A DNA stretch of 64,000 nt, from contig OX326959.1 of the NCBI GenBank assembly GCA_946800325.1, positions 36,756,908 to 36,820,907 of the forward strand, read 5' to 3'. Below the pieces are notes generated by a model that saw only the letters and a program-made list of their open reading frames with translations, ran no database searches and was not told where the DNA came from. Origin of the DNA: Luzula sylvatica. Taxonomy: Eukaryota; Streptophyta; Magnoliopsida; Poales; Juncaceae. This document shows, piece by piece, positions 31,501-44,700 of the stretch (its first letter is position 1; each line of letters opens with the position of its first letter). The position numbers were made by a program, and so were the translations under genes.

Positions 31501-34500
31501 TTAAAAAAATTGAAATTTGTGTGTGTTTGTCTTCAATTACTGAGTATTTTGAGTATGACATGAAAATTGAGTTTTTTTTCTTGTGTTTCAATTCAATTTT
31601 AACATTCTTTTAAAAAATATATTCATTGAATTTTTTGAAGGTGTTAGACTTCATTTTTTGTATTTTTAAGAAATATTTGAAAAAATTGAAATTTTTGTAA
31701 GTTAGTCTTCAATTACGGAGTATTTTGAGTATGACATGAAAATTGAGTTTTTTTCTTGTGTTACACTTCAATTTTAACATTCTTTTAAAAAAATATATTC
31801 ATTGAATTTTTAAAAGGTGTTAGACTTCATTTTTTGCATTTTTAAGAAATTTTTGAAAAAATTGAAATTTGTGTGTGATAGTCTTCAATTACGGAGTATT
31901 TTAAGTATGACATGAAAATTGAGTTTTTTTCTTGTGTTACACTTCAACTTTAACATTCTTATAAAAAATATATTCATTGAATTTTTAAAAGGTGTTAGAC
32001 TTCATTTTTTGCATTTGTAAGAAAGTTTTGAAAAAATTGAAATTTGTGTGTGTTAGTCTTCAATTACGGAGTATTTTGAGTATGACATGAAAATTGAGTT
32101 TTTTTCTTGTGTTACACTTCAATTTTAACATTCTTTTAAAAAATAACTTCACTGAAATTTTCGAAGATGTTAGACTTCATTTTTTGCATTTTTAAGAAAT
32201 TTTTGATGAAATTGAAATTTGTGTGTGTTAGTCTTCAATTACGGTGTATTTTGAGTAAGACATGAAAACTGAGCATTTTGCTTATGTTACACTTCAATTT
32301 TCACATTTTTTAAAAATATATCTTCAATGAATTTTTTGAAGGCGTAAGACTTCAATTTTTTTCATTTTTAAGAAATTTTTGAAAAAATTTAAATTTGTGA
32401 GTGTTAGTCTTCAATTACGGAGTATTTTAAATATGACATGAAAATTGAGTATTTTTCTAATGTTACACTTCAATTTTCACATTTTTTTAAAAAATATCTT
32501 CATTGGAATTTTTTGAAGGTGTTCGACTTCAGTTTTTTGCATTTTTAATAAATTTTTTAAATAATTGAAATTTGTGTGTGTTAGTCTTCAATTACGGAGT
32601 ATTTTGAGTATGACATGAAAATTGAGTTTTTTTCTTCTGTTACACTTCAATTTTAACATTCTTTTAAAAAAATATATTCATTGAATTTTTTGAAGGTGTT
32701 AGACTTCATTTTTTGCATTTTTAAGAAATTTTTGAAAAAATTGAAATTTGTGTGTGTTAGTCTTCAATTACGGAGTATTTTGAGTATGACATGAAAATTG
32801 AGTTTTTTTCTTGTGTTACACTTCAATATTAACATTCTTTTAGAAAATATCTTCATTGAAATTTTTGAAGGTGTTAGACTTCATTTTTTGCATTATTAAG
32901 AAATTTTTGAAAAAATATAAATTTGTGAGTGTTAGTCTTCAATTACGGAGTATTTTGAGTATGACATGAAAATTTAGTATTTTGCTAATGTTACACTTCA
33001 ATTTTTATATTTTTTGAAAAAATATCTTCATTGGATTTTTAGACTTCAGTTTTTAGCATTTTTAAGAAATTTTTGGAAAAATTGAAATTTGTGTGTGTTA
33101 GTCTTCAATTACGGAGTATTTTGAATATAACATGAAAATTGAGTTTTTATCTTGTGTTACACTTCAATTTTAACATTCTTTTAAGAAATATATTTATTGA
33201 ATTTTTTGAAGGTGTTAGACTTTATTTTTTGCATTTTTACGAAATTTTTGAAAAAATTGAAATTTGTTTGTGTTAGTCTTCAATTACGGAGTATTTTGAG
33301 TATGACATGAAAATTGAGTTTTTTTTCTTGTGTTACACTTCTATTTTAACATTCTTTTAAAAAATATCTTCACTGAAATTTTCGAAGATGTTAGACTTCA
33401 TTTTTTGCATTTTTAAGAAATTTTTGCTGAAATTGAAATTTGTGTGTGTTAGTCTTCAATTACGGTGTATTTTGAGTAAGACATGAAAACTGAGCATTTT
33501 GCTTATGTTACACTTCAATTTTCACATTTTTTAAAAATATATCTTCAATGAATTTTTTGAAGGTGTTAGACATGAATTTTTTGCATTTTTAAGAAATTTT
33601 TGAAAAAATTTAAATTTGTGAGTGTTAGTCTTCAATTACGGAGTATTTTGAATATGACATGAAAACTGAGTATTTTTCTATTGTTACACTTCAATTTTTA
33701 CATTTTTTGAAAAAATATCTTCATTGGAATTTTTTGAAGGTGTTAGACTTCAGTTTTTTGCATTTTGAAGAAATTTTTGAAAAAATTGAAATTTGTGTGT
33801 GTTAGTCTTCAATTACGGAGTATTTTGAGTATGAGATGAAAATTGAGTTTTTTTCTTGTGTTACACTTCAATTTTAACATTCTTTTAAAAAATACCTTCA
33901 TTGAATTTTTTGAAGGTGTCAGACTTCATTTTTTGCATTTTTAAGAAATTTTTGAAAAAAATGAAATTTGTGTGTGTTAGTCTTCAATTACGGAGTATTT
34001 TGAGTATGACATGTAAATTGAGTTTTTTTCTTGTGTTACACTTCAATTTTAACAATCTTTTAAAAAATATCTTCATTGAATTTTTGGAAGGTGTTAGACT
34101 TCATTTTTTGCATTTTTAAGAAATTTTTGAACAAATTTAAATTTGTGTGTGTTAGACTTCAATTACGGAGTATTTTGAGTATGACATTCAAATTGAGTTT
34201 TTTTTCTTGTGTTACAATTCAATTTTAACATTCTTTTAAAAAATATATTCATTAAATTTTTTGAAGGTGTTAGACTTCCTTTTTTGCATTTTTAAGAAAT
34301 TTTTGAAAAAATTGAAATTTGTGTGTGTTTGTCTTCAATTACGGAGTATTTTGAGTATGACTTGAAAATTGAGTTTTTTTTTCTTGTGTTACACTTCAAT
34401 TTTGACATTCTTATAAAAAATATCTTCATGGAAATTTTTGAAGGTGTTAGACTTAATTTTTTGCATTTTTAAGAAATTTTTGATGAAATTGAAATTTGTG

Positions 34501-37500
34501 TGTGTTAGTCTTCAATTACGGTGTATTTTGAGTATGACATGAAAACAGAGCATTTTGCTTATGTTACACTTCCATTTTTACATTTTTTAAAAATATATCT
34601 TCAATGAATTGTTTGAAGGTGTTAGACTTCAATTTTTTGCATTTTTAAAAAAATTTAGAAAAAATTTAAATTTGTGAGTGTTAGTCTTCAATTACGGAGT
34701 ATTTTGAGTATGACATGAAAATTGAGTAATTTGGTAATGTTACACTTCAATTTATATATATTTTGAAAAAATATCTTCATTGGATTTTTTGAAGGTGTTA
34801 GACTTCAGTTTTTTGCATTTTTAAGAAATTTTTGAAAAAATTGAAATTTGTGTGTGTTAGTCTTCAATTACGTAGTATTTTAAGTATGACATGAAAATTG
34901 AGTTTTTTTTCTTGTGTTACACTTCAATTTTATCATTCTTATAAAAAATATCTTCATTGAAAATTTTGAAGGTGTTAGACTTCATTTTTTCCATTTTTAA
35001 GAAATTTTTGATGAAATTGAAATTTGTGTGTGTTAGTCTTCAATTACGGTGTATTTTGAGTATGACATGAAAACTGAGTATTTTGCTTAAGTTAGACTTC
35101 CATTTTTACATTTTTTAAAAATATATCTTCAATGAATTTTTTGATGGTGTTAGACTTCAATTTTTTGCATTTTTAAAATTTTTTTGAAAAAAGTTAAATT
35201 TGTGAGTGTTAGTCTTCAATTACGGAGTATTTTGAGTATGCCATGAAAATTGAGTAATTTGGTAATGTTACACTTGAATTTATATATTTTTTGGAAAAAT
35301 ATCTTCATTGGATTTTTTGAAGGTGTTAGACTTCAGTTTTTTGCATTTTTAAGAAATTATTGAAAAAATTGAAATTTGTGTGTGTTAGTCTTCAATTACG
35401 TAGTATTTTGAGTATGACATGAAAATTGAGTTTTTTTCTTCTGTTACACTTCAATTTTAACATTCTTTTAAAAACTATATTCATTGAATTTTTTGAAGGT
35501 GTTAGACTTCATTTTTTGCATTTTTAAGAAATTTTTGAAAAAATTGAAATTTGTGTGTGTTTGTCTTCAATTACGGAGTATTTTGAGTATGACATGAAAA
35601 TTGAGTTTTTTTCTTGTGTTTCAATTCAATTTTAACATTCTTTTAAAAAATATATTCATTGAATTTTTTGAAGGTGTTAGACTTCATTTTTTGCATTTTT
35701 AAGAAATTTTTGAAAAAATTGAAATTTTTGTAAGTTAGTCTTCAATTACGGAGTATTTTGAGTATGACATGAAAATTGAGTTTTTTTCTTGTGTTACACT
35801 TCAATTTTAACATTCTTTTATAAAAATATATTCATTGAATTTTTAAAAGGTGTTAGACTTCATTTTTTGAATTTTTAAGAAATTTTTGAAAAAATTGAAA
35901 TTTGTGTGTGTTAATCTTCAATTACGGAGTTTTTTGAGTATGACATGAAAATTGAGTTTTTTTCTTGTGTTACACTTCAATTTTAACATTCTTTTAAAAA
36001 ATATCTTCATTGAAATTTTTGAAGTCTTCAATTACGGAGTATTTTGAGTATGACATGAAAATTGAGTTTTTTTCTTGTGTTACACTTCAATTTTAACAAT
36101 CTTTTAAAAAATATCTTCATTGAATTTTTGGAAGGAGACTTCATTTTTTGCATTTTTAAGAAATTTTTGAAAAAATTGAAATTTGTGTGTGTTAGTCTTC
36201 AATTATGGAGTATTTTGAGTATGACATTCAAATTGAGTTTTTTTCTTGTGTTACAATTCAATTTTAACATTCTGTTAGAAAATATATTCGTTAATTTTTT
36301 TGAAGGTGTTAGACTTCCTTTTTTGCATTTTTAAGAAATTTTTGAAAAAATTGAAATATGTGTCTGTTTGTCTTCAATAAGGGAGTATTTTGAGTATGAC
36401 ATGAAAACTGAGTATTTTGCTTATGTTACACTTCAATTTTTACATTTTTTAAAAATATATCTTCAATGAATTTTTTGAAGGTGACTTCAATTTTTAGCAT
36501 TTTAAAAAATTTTTAGAAAAAAGTTAAATTTGTGAGTGTTAGTCTTCAATTACGGAGTATTTTGAGTATGACATGAAAATTGAGTAATTTGGTAATGTTA
36601 CACTTCAAATTATATATTTTTTGAAAAAATATCTTCATTGGATATTTTGAAGGTGTTAGACTTCAGTTTTTTGCATTTTTAAGAAATTTTTGAAAAAATT
36701 GAAATTTGTGTGTGTTAGTCTTCAATTACGTAGTATTTTGAGTATGACATGAAAATTGAGTTTTTTTCTTCTGTTACACTTCAATTTTAACATTCTTTTA
36801 AAAAATATATTCATTGAATTTTTTGAAGGTGTTAGACTTCATTTTTTGCATTTTGAAGAAATTTTTGAAAAAATTGAAATTTGTGTGTGTTTGTCTTCAA
36901 TTACGGAGTATTTTGAGTATGACATGAAAATTGAGTTTTTTTCTTGTGTTTCAATTCAATTTTAACATTCTTTTAAAAAATATATTCATTGAATTTTTTG
37001 AAGGTGTTAGACTTCATTTTTTGCATTTTTAAGAAATATTTGAAAAAATTTAAATTTTTGTAAGTTAGTCTTCAATTACGGAGTATTTTGAGTATGACAT
37101 GAAAATTGAGTTTTTTTCTTGTGTTGCACTTCAATTTTAACATTCTTATAAAAAATATCTTCATTGAAATTTTTAAAAGGTGTTAGACTTCATTTTTTGC
37201 ATTTTTAAGAAATTTTTGAAAAAATTGAAATTTGTGTGTGTTAGTCTTCAATTACGGAGTATTTTGAGTATGACATGAAAATTGAGTTTTTTTCTTGTGT
37301 TACACTTCAATGTTAACATTCTTTTAAAAAATATCTTCATTGAAATTTTGGAAGGTGTTAGACTTCATTTTTTGCATTTTTATGAAATATTTGATGAAAT
37401 TGAAATTTGTGTCTGTTAGTCTTCAATTACGGTGTATTTTGAGTATGACATGAAAACTGAGCATTTTGCTTATGTTACACTTGAATTTTTACATTTTTAA

Positions 37501-37795
37501 AAAATATACCTTCAATGAATTTTTTGAAGGTGACTTCAATTGTTTTCATTTTAAAGAAATTTTAGAAAAAATATAAATTTATGAGTGTTAAGTCTTCAAT
37601 TACGGAGTATTTTGAGTATGACATGAAAATTTAGTATTTTGTTAATGTTACACTTCAATTTTTATATTTTTTGAAAAAATATCTTCATTGGATTTTTAGA
37701 CTTGAGTTTTTAGCATTTTTAAGAAATTTTTGAAAAAATTGAAATTTGTGTGTGTTAGTCTTCAATTACGGAGTATTTTGAATATAACATGAAAA

Positions 37796-39474
37796 TTGAG
37801 TTTTTTTCTTGTGTTACACTTCAATTTTAACATTCTTTTAAGAAATATATTCATTGAATTTTTGAAGGTGTTAGACTTCATTTTTTACATTTTTAAGAAA
37901 TTTTTGAAAAAATTGAAATTTGTGTGTGTTAGTCTTCAATTACGGAGTATTTTGAGTATGACATGCAAATTGTGTTTTTTTCTTGTGTTACACTTCAATT
38001 TTAACAATCTTTTAAAAAATATCTTCATTGAATTTTTGGAAGGTGTTAGACTTCATTTTTTGCATTTTTAAGAAATTTTTGAAAAAATTGAAATTTGTGT
38101 GTGTTAGTCTTCAATTACGGAGTATTTTGAGTATGAAATTCAAATTGAGTTTTTTTCTTGTGTTCGTATTCAATTTTAACTTCTTTTCAAAAATATATTC
38201 ATTAAATTTTTTGAAGGTGTTAGACTTCCTTTTTTGCATTTTTAAGAAATTTTTGAAAAAATTGAACTTTGTGAGTGTTAGTCTTCAATTACGGAGTATT
38301 TTGAGTATAACATTCAAATTGAGTTTTTTTCTTGTGTTAAAATTCAATTTTAACATTCTTTTGAAAAATATATTCATTAATTTTTTTGAAGGTGTTAGAC
38401 TTCATTTTTTGAATTTTTAAGAATTTTTTGAAAAAATTGAAATTTATGTGTGTTAGACTTCAATTACGGAGTATTTTGAGTATGACATGAAAATTGAGTT
38501 TTTTTTCTTGTTTTACACTTCAATTTTAACATTCTTTTAAAAAATACCTTCATTGAATTTTTTGAAAGTGTTAAGACTTCATTTTTTGCATTTTTAAGAA
38601 ATTTTTGAAAAAAATGAAATTTGTGCGTCTTAGTCTTCAATTACGGAGTATTTTGAGTATGACATGAAAATTGAGTTTTTTTCTTGTGTTACACTTCAAT
38701 TTTAACAATCTTTTAAAAAATATCTTCATTGAATTTTTGGAAGGTGTTAGGCTTCATTTTTTGCATTTTTAAGAAATTTTTGAAAAAATTGAAATTTGTG
38801 TGTGTTAGTCTTCAATTACGGAGTATTTTGAGTATGACATTCAAATTGAGTTTTTTTCTTGTGTTCCAATTCAATTTTAACATTCTTTTAAAAAATATAT
38901 TCATTAAATTTTTTGAAGGTGTTAGACTTCCTTTTTTACATTTTTAAGAAATTTTTGAAAAAATTGAAATTTGTGTGTGTTTGTCTTCAATTACGGAGTA
39001 TTTTGAGTATGACATGAAAATTGAGTAATTTGGTAATGTTACACTTCGATTTATATATTTTTTGAAAAAAATATCTTCATTGGATTTTTTGAAGGTGTTA
39101 GACTTTAGTTTTTTGCATTTTGAAGAAATTTTTGAAAAAATTGAAATTTGTGTGTGTTAGTCTTCAATTACGGGGTATTTTGAGTATCACATGAAAATTG
39201 AGTTTTTTTCTTCTGTTACACTTCAATTTTAACATTCTTTTAAAAAATATATTCATCGAATTTTTTGAAGGTGTTAGACTTCATTTTATGCATTTTTAAG
39301 AAATTTTTGAAAAAATTGAAATTTGTGTGTGTTAGTCTTCAATTACGGAGTATTTTGAGTATGACATTCAAATTGAGTTTTTTTCCTGTGTTACAATTCA
39401 ATTTTAACATTCTTTTAAAAAATATATTCATTAAATTTTTTGAAGGTGTTAGACTTCCTTTTTTGCATTTTTAA
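37796..39474 (+). repeat. Higher-order block, first copy of a pair about 3.67 kb apart
   Basis: This block matches 41469-43833 in variant order: AATATAACATG units upstream, a CATGCAAATTGTG unit, and the TTCGTATTCAATTTTAACTTC variant at 38164. A GTATAACATTCAAATT unit follows at 38305, then GTGCGTCTTAG at 38625 and the GGTAATGTTACACTTCGATT unit at 39032. Here the TTCGTATTC variant is present once; the partner has it twice. Confidence 0.8.
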
Positions 39475-41468
39475 GAAAATTTCGAAAAAATTGAAATTTG
39501 TGTGTGTTAGTCTTCAATTATGGTGTATTTTGAGTATGACATGAAAACTGAGTATTTTGCTTATGTTACACTTCCATTTTTACATTTTTTAAAAATATAT
39601 CTTCAATGAATTTTTTGAAGGTGTTAGACTTCAATTTTTTGCATTTTTAAAAAATTTTAGAAAAAATTTAAATTTGTGAGTGTTAGTCTTCAATTACGGA
39701 GTATTTTGAGTATGACATGAAAATTGAGTAATTTGGTAATGTTACACTTCAATTTATATATTTTTTGAAAAAATATTTTCATTGGATTTTTTGAAGGTGT
39801 TAGACTTCAGTTTTTTGCATTTTTAAGAAATTTTTTAAAAAATTGAAATTTGTGTGTGCAAGTCTTCAATTACGGAGTATTTTGAGTATGACATGAAAAT
39901 TGAGGTTTTTTCTTCTGTTACACTTCAATTTTAACATTCTTTTAAAAAATATATTCATTGAATTTTTTGAAGGAGTTAGACTTCATTTTTTGCATTTTTA
40001 AGAAATTTTTAAAAAATTGAAATTTGTGTGTGTTAGTCTTCAATTACGGAGTATTTTGAGTATGACATTCAAATTGAGTTTTTTTCTTGTGTCACAATTC
40101 AATTTTAACATTCTTTGAAAAAATATATTCATTAAATTTTTTGAAGGTGTTAGACTTCCTTTTTTGCATTTTTAAGAAAGTTTTGAAAAAATTGAAATTT
40201 GTGTGTGTTTGTCTTCAATTACGGAGTATTTTGAGTATGAATTGAAAATTGAGTTTTTTTTCTTGTGTTACACTTCAATTGTAACATTCTTATAAAAAAT
40301 ATCTTCATTGAAATTTTTGAAGGTGTTAGACTTCATTTTTTGCATTTTTAAGAAATTTTTGATGAAATTCAAATTTGTGTGTGTTAGTCTTAAATTACGG
40401 TGTATTTTTAGTATGACATGAAAACTGAGTATTTTGCTTAAGTTACACTTCCATTTTTACATTTTTTAAAATTATATCTTCAATGAATTTTTTGATGGTG
40501 TTAGACTTCCATTTTTTGCATTTTTAAAAAATTTTAGATAAAAGTTAAATTTGTGAGTGTTAGTCTTCAATTACGGAGTATTTTGAGTATGACATGAAAA
40601 TTTAGTAATTTGGTAATGTTACACTTCAATTTATATATTTTTTGAAAAAATATTTTCATTGGATTTTTTGAAGGTGTTAGACTTCAGTTTTTTGCATTTT
40701 TAAGAAATTTTTGAAAAAATTGAAATTTGTGCGTGTTAGTCTTCAATTACGTAGTATTTTAAGTATGACATGAAAATTGAGTTTTTTTTCTTCTGTTACA
40801 CTTCAATTTTAACATTCTTTTAAAAAATATATTCATTGAATTTTTTGAAGGTGTTAGACTTCATTTTTTGCATTTGTAAGAAATATTTGAAAAAATTGAA
40901 ATTTGTGTGTGTTTGTCTTCAATTACGGAGTATTTTGAGTATGACATGAAAATTGAGTTTTTTTTCTTGTGTTTCAATTCAATTTTGACATTCTTTTGAA
41001 AAATATATTCATTGAATTTTTTGAAGGTGTTAGACTTCATTTTTTGCATTTTTAAGAAATATTTGAAAAAATTGAAATTTTTGTAAGTTAGTCTTCAATT
41101 ACGGAGTATTTTTGTATGACATGAAAATTTAGTATTTTGCTAATGTTACACTTCAATTTTTATATTTTTTGAAAAAATATCTTCATTGGATTTTTAGACT
41201 TCAGTTTTTAGCATTTTTAAGAAATTTTTGAAAAAATTGAAATTTGTGTGTGTTAGTCTTCAATTACGGAGTATTTTGAATATAACATGAAAATTGAGTT
41301 TTTTTCTTGTGTTACAATTCAATTTTAACATTCTTTTGAAAAATATATTCATTAAATTTTTTGAAGGTGTTAGACTTCATTTTTTGCATTTTTAAGAATT
41401 TTTTGAAAAAATTGAAATTTGTGTGTGTTAGTCTTCAATTACGGAGTATTTTGAGTATGACATGAAAA

Positions 41469-43833
41469 TTGAGTTTTTTTCTTGTGTTACACTTCAATTT
41501 TAACATTCTTTTAAGAAATATATTCATTGAATTTTTGAAGGTGTTAGACTTCATTTTTTGCATTTCTAAGAAATTTTTGAAAAAATTGAAATTTGTGTGT
41601 GTTAGTCTTCAATTACGGAGTATTTTGAGTGTGACATGCAAATTGTGTTTTTTCTTGTGTTACACTTCAATTTTAACAATCTTTTAAAAAATATCTTCAT
41701 TGAATTTTTGGAAGGTGTTAGACTTCATTTTTTGCATTTTTAAGAAATTTTTGAAAAAATTGAAATTTGTGTGTGTTAGTCTTCAATTACGGAGTATTTT
41801 GAGTATGAAATTCAAATTGAGTTTTTTTCTTGTGTTCGTATTCAATTTTAACTTCTTTTCAAAAATATATTCATTAAATTTTTTGAAGGTGTTAGACTTC
41901 CTTTTTTGCATTTTTAAGAAATTTTTAAAAAAATTGAAATTTGTGTGTGTTAGTCTTCAATTACGGAGTATTTTGAGTATGACATTCAAATTGAGTTTTT
42001 TTCTTGTGTTCGTATTCAATTTTTACTTCTTTTCAAAAATATATTCATTAAATTTTTTGAAGGTGTTAGACTTCCTTTTTTGCATTTTTAAGAAATTTTT
42101 GAAAAAATTGAAATTTGTGTGTGTTAGTCTTCAATTACGGAGTATTTTGAGTATAACATTCAAATTGAGTTTTTTTCTTGTGTTAAAATTCAATTTTAAC
42201 ATTCTTTTGAAAAATATATTCATTAAATTATTTGAAGGTGTTAGACTTCATTTTTTGAATTTTTAAGAATTTTTTGAAAAAATTGAAATTTGTGTGTGTT
42301 AGTCTTCAATTACGGAGTATTTTGAGTATGACATGAAAATTGAGTTTTTTTTCTTGTGTTACACTTCAATTTTAACATTCTTTTAAAAAATACCTTCATT
42401 GAATTTTTTGAAAGTGTTAAGACTTCATTTTTTGCATTTTTAAGAAATTTTTGAAAAAAATTAAATTTGTGCGTCTTAGCCTTCAATTACGGAGTATTTT
42501 GAGTATGACATGAAAATTGAGTTTTTTTCTTGTGTTACACTTCAATTTTAACAATCTTTTAAAAAATATCTTCATTGAATTTTTGGAAGGTGTTAGGCTT
42601 CATTTTTTGCATTTTTATGAAATTTTTGAAAAAATTGAAATTTGTGTGTGTTAGTCTTCAATTACGGAGTATTTTGAGTATGACATTCAAATTGAGTTTT
42701 TTTCTTGTGTTACAATTCAATTTTAACAATCTTTTAAAAAATATATTCATTAAATTTTTTGAAGGTGTTAGACTTCCTTTTTTGCATTTTTAAGAAATTT
42801 TTGAAAAAATTGAAATTTGTGTGTGTTTGTCTTCAATTACGGAGTATTTTGAGTATGACATGAAAATTGAGTTTTTTTCTTGTGTTACACTTCAATTTTA
42901 ACATTCTTTTAAAAAATACCTTCATTGAATTTTTTGAAAGTGTTAGACTTCATTTTTTGCATTTTTAAGAAATTTTTGAAAAAAATGAAATTTGTGCGTG
43001 TTAGTCTTCAATTACGGAGTATTTTGAGTATGACATGAAAATTGAGTTTTTTTCTTGTGTTACACTTCAATTTTAACAATCTTTTAAAAAATATCTTCAT
43101 TGAATTTTTGGAAGGTGTTAGACTTCATTTTTTGCATTTTTAACAAATTTTTGAAAAAATTGAAATTTGGGTGTGTTAGTCTTCAATTACGGAGTATTTT
43201 GAGTATGACATTCAAATTGAGTTTTTTTCTTGTGTTACAATTCAATTTTAACATTCTTTTAAAAATTATATTCATTAAATTTTTGACTTCCTTTTTTGCA
43301 TTTTTAAGAAATTTTTGAAAAAATTGAAATTTGTGTGTGTTTGTCTTCAATTACGGAGTATTTTGAGTATGACATGAAAATTGAGTAATTTGGTAATGTT
43401 ACACTTCGATTTATATATTTTTTGAAAAAATATCTTCATTGGATTTTTTGAAGGTGTTAGACTTCAGTTTTTTGCATTTTTAAGAAATTTTTGAAAAAAT
43501 AGAAATTTGTGTGTGTTAGTCTTCAATTACGGAGTATTTTGAGTATCACATGAAAATTGAGTTTTTTTTCTTCTGTTACACTTCAATTTTAACATTCTTT
43601 TAAAAATATATTCATTGAATTTTTTGAAGGTGTTAGACTTCATTTTTTGTATTTTTAAGAAATTTTTGAAAAAATTGAAATTTGTGTGTGTTAGTCTTCA
43701 ATTACGGAGTATTTTGAGTATGACATTCAAATTGAGTTTTTTTCTTGTGTTACAATTCAATTTTAACATTCTTTTAAAAAATATATTCATTAAATTTTTT
43801 GAAGGTGTTAGACTTCCTTTTTTGCATATTTAA
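41469..43833 (+). repeat. Higher-order block, second copy, expanded
   Basis: The partner of 37796-39474 starts at an offset of about 3672 bp (21 monomers). The offset rises to 3846 bp after one additional 174-bp unit (two TTCGTATTC variants at 41836 and 42010). It reaches about 4360 bp after three further monomers were gained before 43386. The stepwise offsets record local monomer gain or loss after the block was copied. Confidence 0.8.
41700..42266 (+). repeat. Run of 174-bp satellite variants keeping one reading frame open
   Basis: Two successive monomers carry the variant ending AACTTCTTTTCAAAAATAT (or TACTTC...), which is one base shorter than the usual unit. Because 174 is divisible by three, the frame is preserved and stays open for 188 codons with a 58-residue period (VLDFLFCIFKKFLKK recurring). 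I regard it as a satellite length effect, not a gene: the same peptide appears wherever monomers occur, there is no other coding sign, and the amino-acid content simply mirrors AT-rich DNA. Confidence 0.8.
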
Positions 43834-44500
43834 GAAATTTTTGAAAAAATTGAAATTTGTGTGTGTTAGTCTTCAATTACGTAGTATTTTGAGTATGACA
43901 TTCAAATTGTGTTTTTTTCTTCTGTTACACTTCAATTTTAACATTCTTTTGAAAAATATATTCATTAAATTTTTTGAAGGTGTTAAGACTTCATTTTTTG
44001 CATTTTTAAGAAATTTTTGAAAAAATTGAAATTTGTGTGTGTTAGTCTTCAATTACGGAGTATTTTGAGTATGACATGAAAATTGAGTTTTTTTCTTGTG
44101 TTACACTTCAATTTTAACATTCTTTTAAAAAATACCTTCATTGAATTTTTTGAAGGTGTTAGACTTCATTTTTTGCATTTTTAAGAAATTTTTGAAAAAA
44201 TTGAAATTTGTGTGTGTTAGTCTTCTATTACGGAGTATTTCGAGTTTGACATGAAAATTGAGTTTTTTTCTTGTGTTACAATTCAATTTTAACAATCTTT
44301 TAAAAAATATCTTCATTGAATTTTTGGAAGGTGTTAGACTTCATTTTTAGCATTTTTAAGAAATTTTTGAAAAAATTGAAATTTGTTTGTGTAGTCTTCA
44401 ATTACGGAGTATTTTGAGTATGACATTCAAATTGAGTTTTTTTCTTGTGTTACAATTCAATTTTAACATTCTTTTAAAAAATATATTCAATAAATTTTTT

Positions 44501-44700
44501 GAAGGTGTTAGACTTCCTTTTTTGCATTTTTAAGAAATTTTTGAAAAAAACGAAATTTGTGTGTGTTTGTCTTCAATTACGGTGTATTTTGAGTATGACA
44601 TGAAAATTTTTTGAAGGTGTTAGACTTCCTTTTTTGCATTTTTAAGAAATTTTTGAAAAAAACGAAATTTGTGTGTGTTTGTCTTCAATTACGGAGTATT
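44501..44700 (+). repeat. Truncated monomer (112 bp spacing) within a local duplication
   Basis: GAAGGTGTTAGACTTCC occurs at 44501 and again at 44613, only 112 bp later. Both copies share the private variant GAAAAAAACGAAATTTGTG, so they derive from each other. The first unit is cut at CATGAAAA and joined to TTTTTTGAAGG. This is best read as duplication of a unit followed by a deletion at an A/T-rich microhomology. Confidence 0.85.
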
